A program made the translations under genes and the position numbers. DNA of 14,086 nt, from NCBI GenBank assembly GCA_030529405.1, contig JAUMWZ010000023.1:1-14086 (forward strand). Reading direction: 5' to 3'. Below are positions 7,216 through 14,026 of the stretch, piece after piece (the first letter of the stretch is position 1; each line of letters begins with the position of its first letter). The DNA is from Bacteroides sp. (GTDB lineage Bacteria > Bacteroidota > Bacteroidia > Bacteroidales > Bacteroidaceae). The notes below the pieces were generated by a model that did not search any database, was not told the origin of the DNA, and saw only the letters and a list, made by a program, of their open reading frames with translations.

Positions 7216-9165
7216 ATGAAAAGCTTTTCCGTAAAGAACTATCTTAATACTATATTAGCGTTGGCGGCAAACATATCATTACTTTTCGTGATGTATTCTG
7301 TTTGTAAGGTTATATTTTTATTGATAAATCTGCGATTCTTTCCTGATTTGACTTTTGGACACACTATCCACCTTTTGAAAGCTGGTATTGTCTTCGATAC
7401 AGTTTCTATATTATATACAAATGGATTGTATATAGTTCTCTTCTTGTTTCCCTATCATTTGAAAGACAACCGTATATACTTTGGAATACTGAAATATTTA
7501 TATCTGGTGGTCAATGCAATAGCTATAGTAGCAAACTTTGCTGACACGGCATATTTCCCATACACAACTAAGCGCACATCTTTTACTGTTTTCGAACAAT
7601 TTACAGGAGAGGATAACCTTGCAGGTATAATAAGTTCGGAGGCACTTAATTATTGGTACTTGGTTGTGATATTTATTGTTATGGTTTGGCTGTTATATAA
7701 ATTATACCGTCAGCCTAAACTTGAAACAGCTACAGAGAGCAAACCTTTCTACTACATATCTCGCATTGTGACCTTGGCTTTAGTAGCACCTATCTCTATA
7801 ATCTTAATACGTGGTGGTGCATCTGCAGATACTCGTCCGATGACAGTAAGTAATGCTAACGAGTATGTTAAGAAGCCTCGAGAAACATCTATAGTATTGA
7901 ATACAACCTTTACGATATTAAGAACAATCAACCGTAAAGCATACATCACTCCACACTACTATTCAAGTAGGGAGGAATTAGAGAAAATCTACACTCCTGT
8001 TCATATACCGACAGATACCGTACAGTTTAAGAATAAGAATGTGGTTATGCTCATTCTTGAGAGCTTTGGTAAAGAATATTGGGGCTTTTACAATAAGGGT
8101 AGAATTGTAGATGGAGAAGAATATAAAGGATATACAACGTTTATGGACTCATTGGCTAACGAGAGTTTGACCTTCAAATATTCATTTGCCAACGGAATAG
8201 CAAGTATTGACGGTATGCCTTCTAATATCTCCAGCATACCAATGCTTGTAGAACACTTTTTCAAAACAACCGCATCTTTGAACAGTGTGTCAAGTGCTGT
8301 GAAATGTCTTAGTGAAGAAAAAGGATATTATAGCGCGTTCTTTCACGGGGCGCAAAAGCACTCTATGGGCTTTATGGCTTTTTCTCGTGCGGCAGGATTC
8401 AACGACTATTTCAGCCGAGATGATTATAATAACGATGCAGACTTTGATGGGTGTTGGGGTATTTGGGACGGTAAATTTCTTCCATATGTTGTTGATAAGA
8501 TAAACACATTCAAAGAACCTTTCTTTGCAGGTCTGTTTACACTAAGCTCACACCACCCTTTCAGCATACCTAAAGAGTATAAAGACAAATACACAGATGG
8601 TAAGATTCCTATCCACAACACTGTGAGATATTCTGACGATGCACTTAGAGCTTTCTTCGAAAAAGCTAAGAAAGAGCCTTGGTTTAAGAACACTCTGTTT
8701 GTCATCACAGCCGACCACACTAATGCTGTCTATATAAAAGATTTTCATTCTGATACTAACAGATTTGCTGTCCCTGTTATATTCTACACTCCAGACGGTA
8801 GCCTTAAAGGGTACAGAGATGATATTATAGCGGCACAGATAGACATAATGCCTTCTATATTAGGATACTTAGGGTATGATAAGCCTTATTTTGCTTTTGG
8901 TCAAGACTTGTTCAACACAAAACCTGAGGACACTTATGCGTTCAACTATCTGAACGGCACGTTCCAACTAATAAAGGGCGACTATCTGCTTCAGTTTGCT
9001 GATGACAAAGTAAAAGCTATGTATAAGTATAAGACAGACGTTCTTTTGCAAGAAAACCTTGTTGGTCAGGTGCCAGAACAAGCAGAAATGGAACGCTTGA
9101 TGAAAGCTATCATACAACAATATATTGACAGAATAAACACTGACAGACTTACCGTAAAAGGTTAG
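7216..9165 (+). CDS. LTA-synthase/OpgB-like membrane sulfatase-fold phosphotransferase
   Basis: Integral membrane enzyme of the alkaline phosphatase/sulfatase superfamily, LtaS-like branch, which usually transfers phosphoglycerol or phosphoethanolamine from lipid donors to glycans or lipids outside the inner membrane. Five hydrophobic segments (about 11-37, 57-80, 89-110, 147-163, 183-199) precede a periplasmic catalytic domain (about 270-620). Metal-site candidates are Glu282 in VVMLILESFG and Asp500-His501 in ITADHT; His447-Pro448 in LSSHHPF matches the conserved substrate-site histidine. FHGAQKHSMGF (376-386) is a family hallmark. The nucleophile region reads NGIASIDGMPS (326-336), so Ser330 probably takes the place of the threonine of LtaS. 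Length (649) is typical. The donor and acceptor are unknown. Since these organisms lack Gram-positive lipoteichoic acid, decoration of a surface glycan or lipid A is more likely. No promoter was seen in the 25 bp between the preceding terminator and the start. Confidence 0.9.
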   Translation: MKSFSVKNYLNTILALAANISLLFVMYSVCKVIFLLINLRFFPDLTFGHTIHLLKAGIVFDTVSILYTNGLYIVLFLFPYHLKDNRIYFGILKYLYLVVNAIAIVANFADTAYFPYTTKRTSFTVFEQFTGEDNLAGIISSEALNYWYLVVIFIVMVWLLYKLYRQPKLETATESKPFYYISRIVTLALVAPISIILIRGGASADTRPMTVSNANEYVKKPRETSIVLNTTFTILRTINRKAYITPHYYSSREELEKIYTPVHIPTDTVQFKNKNVVMLILESFGKEYWGFYNKGRIVDGEEYKGYTTFMDSLANESLTFKYSFANGIASIDGMPSNISSIPMLVEHFFKTTASLNSVSSAVKCLSEEKGYYSAFFHGAQKHSMGFMAFSRAAGFNDYFSRDDYNNDADFDGCWGIWDGKFLPYVVDKINTFKEPFFAGLFTLSSHHPFSIPKEYKDKYTDGKIPIHNTVRYSDDALRAFFEKAKKEPWFKNTLFVITADHTNAVYIKDFHSDTNRFAVPVIFYTPDGSLKGYRDDIIAAQIDIMPSILGYLGYDKPYFAFGQDLFNTKPEDTYAFNYLNGTFQLIKGDYLLQFADDKVKAMYKYKTDVLLQENLVGQVPEQAEMERLMKAIIQQYIDRINTDRLTVKG

Positions 9166-9249
9166 ATAAGGACTTTTTTAGCATAAAAGATTATAACCTG
9201 CACCACCTTTGATAACACTTGTGTGCTTGGCTAAACTTTGTATGCAAAA

Positions 9250-9359
9250 TAGCACATTACAACTTGAAAGCAAACTGTATATAGCTTGCAAATCAAGTAA
9301 ATATAGTTTAGAAATCAACTGTATATAGTTTCGAAGCAGAGTAAGTACAGTTGGTTTTC
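9250..9359 (+). repeat. 22-bp repeat array D (five units, two decayed)
   Basis: Units at 9250-9271, 9272-9293, 9294-9315, 9316-9337 and 9338-9359 hold 22-bp register. The second (CTGTATATAGCTTGCAAAT) and fourth (CTGTATATAGTTTCGAAGC) are clear; the third keeps AATATAGTTTAGAAAT; the first and last are recognisable mainly by phase. The array sits in the 235-bp gap between the phosphotransferase and the first GT2 gene, both on the plus strand. Just upstream, TTTG at 9208-9211 and TAAACTTTG at 9232-9240 form a weak promoter candidate (the -7 box has one base too many). If it is real, the repeats lie in the leader of the GT2 transcript. Confidence 0.85.
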
Positions 9360-9400
9360 CCACTTAGATGATATTGAGAGATAGAAGAATACGAATATAG

Positions 9401-10429
9401 ATGAAGATGAATGTACACCCACCACTTATAAGCATTATTGTTCCAGTATACAATATGGAGATATACTTACGAAAGTGCATAGATTCCATTTTGTGTCAGA
9501 CATATAAGAACATAGAACTTATACTTGTAGATGACGGCTCTACTGACAGCTCGCCCAAGATATGCGATGAATATGCCACACTTGATGATAGAGTGAGGGT
9601 CATTCATAAAAGCAATACGGGGCAAGCAGATAGCAGAAACAGGGGGATAAACATTGCTAAGGGAGAATATATAGGCTTTGTTGATAGTGACGATTGGATA
9701 GATGCCGATATGTACGAAGTGCTATACAACACTATTGTAGAGACTGGAGCTGACATCTCTATTTGCGGTACATACTATGAGTATAAGAACAGAGTGGAAG
9801 TTATATATGACTGTGGTAGAACATATGTATATGACAATAAAGAAGCTGTAAGGTCTGTCTACCTAGACAGCAACATAAAAAGTTATTCATGTGATAAGCT
9901 GTTTAAGAGAGAGATTATAGCAAACGACTATCCAGATATAAGATATTTTGAAGACTTAAGCGTCTTGATAAAGTGGATAGCTAATGCTAACAAGATTGTT
10001 GTAGTTGGCAAAGCTAAGTATCATTATAGACAGAGGTTGGGAAGTATATGTACTACACAGAGCAACAGAAATTTCTTTGGCTTTTGGGTAGGGCTATTCA
10101 ACATCTTTTTGTTTGTTCGTGAGCAGGGAGTTTTTTCTTCTGATGAAAGAGAAATGTATTTGCGTTTGCTTAGAAAGACTATATCTGTGTCTAAAGATAT
10201 AGCAAGAGTAACCGACAGCAAAAGAGCATACGCACACTATAACTACATGATTACTTCGTTGAAAGAGAAAGGTGCGTTGCGAAGTGAATATCTCGGAACA
10301 TCTAAACGAATAAACCTTATGATACTAGAAAAAGCTCCTATGTTTTTCTTTTATATGTATAAGGTCGTGAAAAAACTACACTTTGCTTACAAAAGAATAT
10401 TCACAAAAAAACGAGTGTACTATGCATAA
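9401..10429 (+). CDS. Family 2 glycosyltransferase (GT-A)
   Basis: Transfers a sugar from a nucleotide-sugar donor to a growing surface glycan, on the cytoplasmic side of the inner membrane. The GT-A fold opens with PLISIIVPVYNMEIYLRKCI; the nucleotide-binding aspartates are in VDDGSTD (43-49); the metal-binding DXD motif is DSDD at 95-98. TGQADSRNRGI precedes it as usual. Glu184-Asp185 in RYFEDLSVLI marks the acceptor-side catalytic region, followed by the KYHYRQRLGSI block. The C-terminus (about 250-342) is basic and lacks a strong membrane span. Start may be the first or third codon (both Met). The stop overlaps the next gene's start by 8 bp, implying translational coupling. It resembles the capsule/LPS GT2 class; sugar specificity cannot be read from sequence. 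Confidence 0.92.
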   Translation: MKMNVHPPLISIIVPVYNMEIYLRKCIDSILCQTYKNIELILVDDGSTDSSPKICDEYATLDDRVRVIHKSNTGQADSRNRGINIAKGEYIGFVDSDDWIDADMYEVLYNTIVETGADISICGTYYEYKNRVEVIYDCGRTYVYDNKEAVRSVYLDSNIKSYSCDKLFKREIIANDYPDIRYFEDLSVLIKWIANANKIVVVGKAKYHYRQRLGSICTTQSNRNFFGFWVGLFNIFLFVREQGVFSSDEREMYLRLLRKTISVSKDIARVTDSKRAYAHYNYMITSLKEKGALRSEYLGTSKRINLMILEKAPMFFFYMYKVVKKLHFAYKRIFTKKRVYYA

Positions 10430-11603
10430 TATAGGATTTGTATATACTGTTTTCCCGTTAGGTGGAGCAGAAAGGTCTTTACAGAACTTAGCTCCAGAGC
10501 TGACTAAGTTGGGATACAAGGTTTTTGTATTTACTTCAGGGGTCAGAGAAGATTTGTTTACCACAGAAACAAAGCAGTATATTACTATAGTAAAGATAGA
10601 CTCGAAGAAAGGCTGTGATAAATGTGCTGAAATAATAAAGAAAGCACAAGAAAAATGTATAGAGTTGATGCTGTTTTCAGATAGTTCTCCTATCATATAT
10701 AAAGAGCAAATATATTTAGCTAAAGCATTGCCTTGTCCTACAATATTCGTAAATCACGGGAAAATATTCTGGGAGATAACCGATAGAATAGAGAGTATCA
10801 AGGAAAAGAGAAGTAGAACCAAGTCTATATTAAAGAAGTTGAGATATTCAGCTCTTCTTTACCTGTATGAGAACTTTAGATATTGCCGTTTCTATAAGGT
10901 TAGAAGAAAGTATAAAGCACTTGTTGAAGCAAACGAAAAGTATGTAGTTCTTTGCGATGAATATATGAGTGATATGCTAGAAACGGTAAATGTCGATAGC
11001 CGTAAAGTTCTTGCTATTCCTAACGGAATGCCTGAACCTCCGATGCAGTATAGCATGGACAAGGAGAAGGTAGTTATCTATGTGGGCAGACTTACTCGTA
11101 ATGACAAACGTGTAGATAGGTTACTTTATGTGTATGATAAGATACATTCCGACTTCCCTGAATGGAAACTGAAGATTGTTGGTGATGGGCCAGAACGTGA
11201 AAAGTTAGAAGGTTTGGCAAAGGAACTTAAACTTCGCAACATAGAGTTTTGTGGTTTCACTGTAAATCCATTCAAATATTACAACGAAGCATCTATTCTT
11301 TGTCTTACATCTCATCATGAGGGTTTCGGTATGGTGCTTATAGAAGCGCAACAAGCAGGCGTCATTCCTGTGGCATTTAGTTGCTCAAGTGGGGTAGGTA
11401 GTATAATATCCGACAATTGGGGCAACGGTGTTTTGGTCGAGCCTTATGATTTAGATGAATATTTACGTAGCTTGCGAAAGCTGATGAGCGATGAGGAATT
11501 GCGAAGAAAGATGCAAAAGTGTGTTTTAGAAAAGTCTAAGGGATTTTCGATAACTAACGTTGCTATGCGTTGGGATAGCTTGTTTAGGCAGGGTTTGAAA
11601 TAA
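10422..11603 (+). CDS. Family 4 glycosyltransferase (GT-B, retaining)
   Basis: Cytoplasmic or peripheral GT-B enzyme that probably acts after the GT2 encoded just upstream in the same glycan. I choose ATG 10422 over a TTG 39 bp earlier because MHNIGFVYTVFPLGGAERSL is the typical N-terminus with the glycine-rich GGAE loop, and the start overlaps the GT2 stop in the sequence ATGCATAA. Predicted length is 393 residues. The C-terminal Rossmann domain begins near VVIYVGRLTRNDKRVDRLL (about 210-230), continues with LKIVGDGPEREKLEGLA, and holds the EX7E motif with Glu300 and Glu308 in SHHEGFGMVLIEAQQAG. FCGF lies between these. The long basic segment at about 120-165 (KEKRSRTKSILKKLRYSALLYLYENFRY) could contact the membrane. 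Donor and linkage are unknown. Confidence 0.93.
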   Translation: MHNIGFVYTVFPLGGAERSLQNLAPELTKLGYKVFVFTSGVREDLFTTETKQYITIVKIDSKKGCDKCAEIIKKAQEKCIELMLFSDSSPIIYKEQIYLAKALPCPTIFVNHGKIFWEITDRIESIKEKRSRTKSILKKLRYSALLYLYENFRYCRFYKVRRKYKALVEANEKYVVLCDEYMSDMLETVNVDSRKVLAIPNGMPEPPMQYSMDKEKVVIYVGRLTRNDKRVDRLLYVYDKIHSDFPEWKLKIVGDGPEREKLEGLAKELKLRNIEFCGFTVNPFKYYNEASILCLTSHHEGFGMVLIEAQQAGVIPVAFSCSSGVGSIISDNWGNGVLVEPYDLDEYLRSLRKLMSDEELRRKMQKCVLEKSKGFSITNVAMRWDSLFRQGLK

Positions 11604-11604
11604 T

Positions 11605-11695
11605 AGTCTTCCAATAAAAACCTATCACTCACAGTCATAATAAACTTTTATTGGCAGACAAGCCATCTAGGTGTTGCAAGCACCTGAAAAAGACT
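11605..11695 (+). other. Possible three-helix structured element after the GT4 gene
   Basis: Three complementary pairings nest without conflict: AGTCTT (11605-11610) with AAGACT (11690-11695); CCAATAAAA (11611-11619) with TTTTATTGG (11646-11654); and AGGTGTT (11669-11675) with AGCACCT (11679-11685, one G-U). Together they would form a three-way junction starting directly after the GT4 stop. There is no U tract on either strand, so it is not a standard terminator. The helices are short and partly AT-rich, so chance pairing is possible. Confidence 0.35.
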
Positions 11696-11703
11696 GCATT
11701 TGT

Positions 11704-11747
11704 AAACTGTATATAGTTTGAGAGTAAACTATATACAGTCTTCATAC
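11704..11747 (+). repeat. 22-bp repeat array E: two units as an inverted pair
   Basis: Two units (11704-11725 and 11726-11747) keep 22-bp spacing, but ACTGTATATAGTTT (11706-11719) and AAACTATATACAGT (11726-11739) are exact reverse complements, giving a 14-bp perfect stem with a 6-nt loop (GAGAGT). Because the repeat core is itself near-palindromic, the second unit reads acceptably in either direction. The pair lies in the convergent gap between the GT4 gene and the minus-strand GT2 genes. Confidence 0.85.
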
Positions 11748-11763
11748 AAACAATATATAAATT

Positions 11764-11791
11764 AAAAGTCAGCTATATATAGCTGACTTTT
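11764..11791. terminator. Perfect 28-nt palindrome, bidirectional terminator
   Basis: Each half is AAAAGTCAGCTATA, so the whole is an uninterrupted palindrome with AAAA at one end and TTTT at the other on both strands. As RNA this is a GC-poor hairpin with a terminal U run in either direction, and it lies between two convergent transcription units, the expected place for a shared terminator. Its inner part (AAGTCAGCTATATATA) is identical to 16 bases in repeat array A at the junction of the first two units. Confidence 0.75.
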
Positions 11792-11914
11792 GTTGTTTAC
11801 TTATGTTGCTTTTGTGTTGATATTATCACTCTTGTTGTGTATGCTTTGCTTTCTCTGTTTATAAGTCAGTTGTCAGCAAGGCTATGCTTTGTTATTGGTA
11901 GGTGGAAAGAGTAT
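11792..11914. other. Intergenic, nothing recognised
   Basis: This T-rich stretch on the plus strand lies between the palindrome and the end of the second GT2 gene. I see no repeat unit, hairpin or plausible gene in it. With the three entries before it, it completes the 311-bp convergent gap 11604-11914. Confidence 0.6.
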
Positions 11915-12877
11915 TTATTTCCCTATCTTAGTCCACGCATATAGTTTCCATAGAGTTTCTGATATGCTGTATAGCTTAATCATCTTCCTCACTCTTCTAG
12001 GCACTTTTGCCGTTAATTCAGGGTGTTTTTTCAATCCTTCCATAACCTCTAACAGCTCTTCTTTAGCAGCAGACAGTCTACCTACTTTATTCATAAGCAG
12101 AACTTGATGAGCTGAGAAAACGGTTAAGTATTTCTCTATGTCTTTGTCTTTTAGATTACGAATGAAACTCTTTATATAGTTTTTGAATATAATCCAGTCG
12201 TTATATCGTCTGTCATCAAAGTTTTTGAAATAACTACCCGAATTTTCTCCGTAGTTATATCTTATAGCAGGATAGTCGCAAGTAGATATAACTTTAGAAT
12301 GCCATATAGCTTGCACGTATGCAATATAGTCTTCTGCCAAAAACACATTAAGTTTGTCAAACACATTGTCATATATTTCTCTCTTAATCATTCTCGACAA
12401 TGCCCCAGCTGCTATTTCGCCACAAAGCAGTTGTTTCAGACATTCTCTCGGCTCTATCATTTTCAGTTCTTGAATATAACCCACTATGTCTGCTCCACCC
12501 TCTATACTGATAATATAAGGACATATCACTATATCGCTATTTGTTTGTTCTGCTCTGGCAACTAATCTTTCCATAGCTTCTGGTTGCATAGTGTCGTCAG
12601 AGTCCAAGAACATTATGTACTTTCCCGTTGCTATTCCAATGCCGCTGTATCTGCTATCTTCAAGTCCTGTGTTGTCTTTGTTTAGTACCTTAACCCTATG
12701 GTCTTCTCGTATATGTTTGTCTATAATTTCGGCGGTGTTGTCAGTGCTTCCGTCGTTTATCACTATAATCTCTACGTTTTTATACGTCTGATTTCTTGCA
12801 CTCATGATACACTCTTCAAGTGTGGTTGCATCATTGTATGTGCATATAATGATAGATGCTAAAACCGAATTATCCAT
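11915..12877 (-). CDS. Family 2 glycosyltransferase, tandem paralogue 1
   Basis: GT-A glycosyltransferase, 320 residues, likely acting in surface glycan assembly. The nucleotide-binding NDGSTDNT block is at 41-48, and the DXD motif is DSDD at 92-95 followed by TMQPEAMERLVARAEQ. Glu182-Asp183 in FLAEDYIAYVQAIW marks the acceptor-side region, then DYPAIRYNYGENSGSYF. The gene downstream of the shared promoter (12920-13888) encodes a clear paralogue: both share TGLEDSRY/F, DDTMQPEAxERLV, KR-x-hydrophobic-YDN-x-FDKLN and EDY. Fewer Lys and Asn residues and less AT-rich codons than its sister suggest divergence or separate histories. It begins 42 bp after the sister's stop with no visible promoter between them. 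The C-terminus ends in an SISETLWKLYAWTKI segment that parallels the sister's YRISPRLWRWYVNN. No transmembrane span is seen. Sugar specificity is unknown. Confidence 0.92.
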   Translation of the reverse strand: MDNSVLASIIICTYNDATTLEECIMSARNQTYKNVEIIVINDGSTDNTAEIIDKHIREDHRVKVLNKDNTGLEDSRYSGIGIATGKYIMFLDSDDTMQPEAMERLVARAEQTNSDIVICPYIISIEGGADIVGYIQELKMIEPRECLKQLLCGEIAAGALSRMIKREIYDNVFDKLNVFLAEDYIAYVQAIWHSKVISTCDYPAIRYNYGENSGSYFKNFDDRRYNDWIIFKNYIKSFIRNLKDKDIEKYLTVFSAHQVLLMNKVGRLSAAKEELLEVMEGLKKHPELTAKVPRRVRKMIKLYSISETLWKLYAWTKIGK

Positions 12878-12919
12878 AATCTATTATTAGTCTGTTATCT
12901 GTTTTATTCTGTTTTAATA

Positions 12920-13888
12920 TTACTTTCCCTTCACTCTGTTATTGACATACCACCTCCACAAACGTGGTGATATTCTGTAAAAGAGCATCATTTCTTTCAA
13001 ATCCTTTTTCAGTTTTTTTATTTCTTCTTTGTTTCTTGACTTTATCTCTACTAACTCTTTTTGCCACTTCTCTGCAACTTTGATGTTGTCTTGATTTATT
13101 GCGGTCTTAATGTTATATTTTATATAGTTGATAAGTCTTTTATCTGCTCTTTCTTTATTGTTATTTTTTATGTAATCTATTATATATTCAGAGTAAACTA
13201 AGAAATCTTCAAAGTTTTTCCCTGTTATTTTTGTGTGATGTGAACCAGATTTTAGATTGTAGTTATAGTTTATTATCGGATAGTCAATAAAGGCTACTGT
13301 TTTTGCATATCTTAGTGCTTGCAGTGAGTGTACATAGTCTTCGCCAAAGAATATGTTTAGTTTATCAAACTTGTTATCATACAATTTCCTTTTTATCATC
13401 TTAGACCAGATGCATTTGTATATCTTTTCATCAAAAAGTCTATCTATCGCTTCCTCCGAGCTGATAATATCCTCCTCTTGTTTATTACACAGATAAGTTT
13501 TGTTTTCAGTGTCTGTCAGATAGAAAGGTGCTATAACTATGTCGGCATCTGTCTGTTCTGCCTTTCTCACAAGCCTTTCTATAGCCTCTGGTTGCATAGT
13601 GTCGTCGGCATCTATATATTGAATGTATTTGCCTTCTGACCTTTCTACGGCATAAAACCTGCTATCTTCCAGCCCTGTGTTTACTTTGTCTAGTATCTTT
13701 ATTCTTACATCTTTTTTGCTTATTTCTTGCATTATTGCGAGAGTATTGTCTGTACTGCCATCGTTTACAAGTATGAGTTCAAAATTGATGTATGTTTGTC
13801 TTAGTATGCTCTCTATTGTTTCTGTTATAGTTTTTTCTGCGTTATAAGCAGGGACTATAATGCTTACTAAGGGCATATTATTGTTCAT
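12920..13888 (-). CDS. Family 2 glycosyltransferase, tandem paralogue 2
   Basis: GT-A glycosyltransferase, 322 residues, first gene of the two-gene minus-strand unit. NDGSTDNT lies at 42-49 and the DXD motif is DADD at 93-96. Glu183-Asp184 in FGEDYVHSLQALRYAK is the acceptor-side region, followed by DYPIINYNYNLKSGSHH. A lysine-rich, probably coiled segment at about 260-300 (EKWQKELVEIKSRNKEEIKKLKKDLKEMM) replaces the less charged region of its paralogue. The start may be codon 1 or codon 5 (MPLVSIIVPAYN). It is noticeably more AT-rich and Lys/Asn-rich than the neighbouring genes, which fits acquisition by transfer or fast divergence. A promoter with an embedded dyad lies about 40 bp upstream, so this pair may be regulated on its own. 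Confidence 0.92.
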   Translation of the reverse strand: MNNNMPLVSIIVPAYNAEKTITETIESILRQTYINFELILVNDGSTDNTLAIMQEISKKDVRIKILDKVNTGLEDSRFYAVERSEGKYIQYIDADDTMQPEAIERLVRKAEQTDADIVIAPFYLTDTENKTYLCNKQEEDIISSEEAIDRLFDEKIYKCIWSKMIKRKLYDNKFDKLNIFFGEDYVHSLQALRYAKTVAFIDYPIINYNYNLKSGSHHTKITGKNFEDFLVYSEYIIDYIKNNNKERADKRLINYIKYNIKTAINQDNIKVAEKWQKELVEIKSRNKEEIKKLKKDLKEMMLFYRISPRLWRWYVNNRVKGK

Positions 13889-13926
13889 TATTCTGTTTGT
13901 ATATCTTGTTATGATGTTTGTTTACA

Positions 13927-13956
13927 CAAAGATAGATAATATCATATATTATCTAA
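13927..13956 (-). promoter_or_regulatory. Promoter of the GT2 pair with operator-like dyad
   Basis: The minus strand reads TATCTTTG at 13927-13934 (exact TAnnTTTG). The triplet 19 bp upstream is TTA at 13954-13956, one base from the expected TTG. The whole spacer is an inverted repeat: TAGATAATAT (13933-13942), three bases, then ATATTATCTA (13946-13955), so it overlaps both promoter boxes. This position suits a repressor operator. The leader to the gene start would be about 30 nt. Confidence 0.6.
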
Positions 13957-14026
13957 TGTTTGTGTGCCTATAATTGTTTCGATGAATGTTTTTATGCTGT
14001 TTGTGCTTCTCATACAGAGGTTTTGC

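Noticed and set aside
9178..9363. 61-residue open frame on the minus strand
   Set aside because: It is translated repeat array D; the 22-bp period is not a multiple of three, so units fall in different frames, which argues against coding.
10383..10421. TTG-initiated upstream extension of the GT4 gene
   Set aside because: The added residues are the GT2 coding region read in another frame, and the ATG at 10422 gives the canonical GT-B N-terminus.
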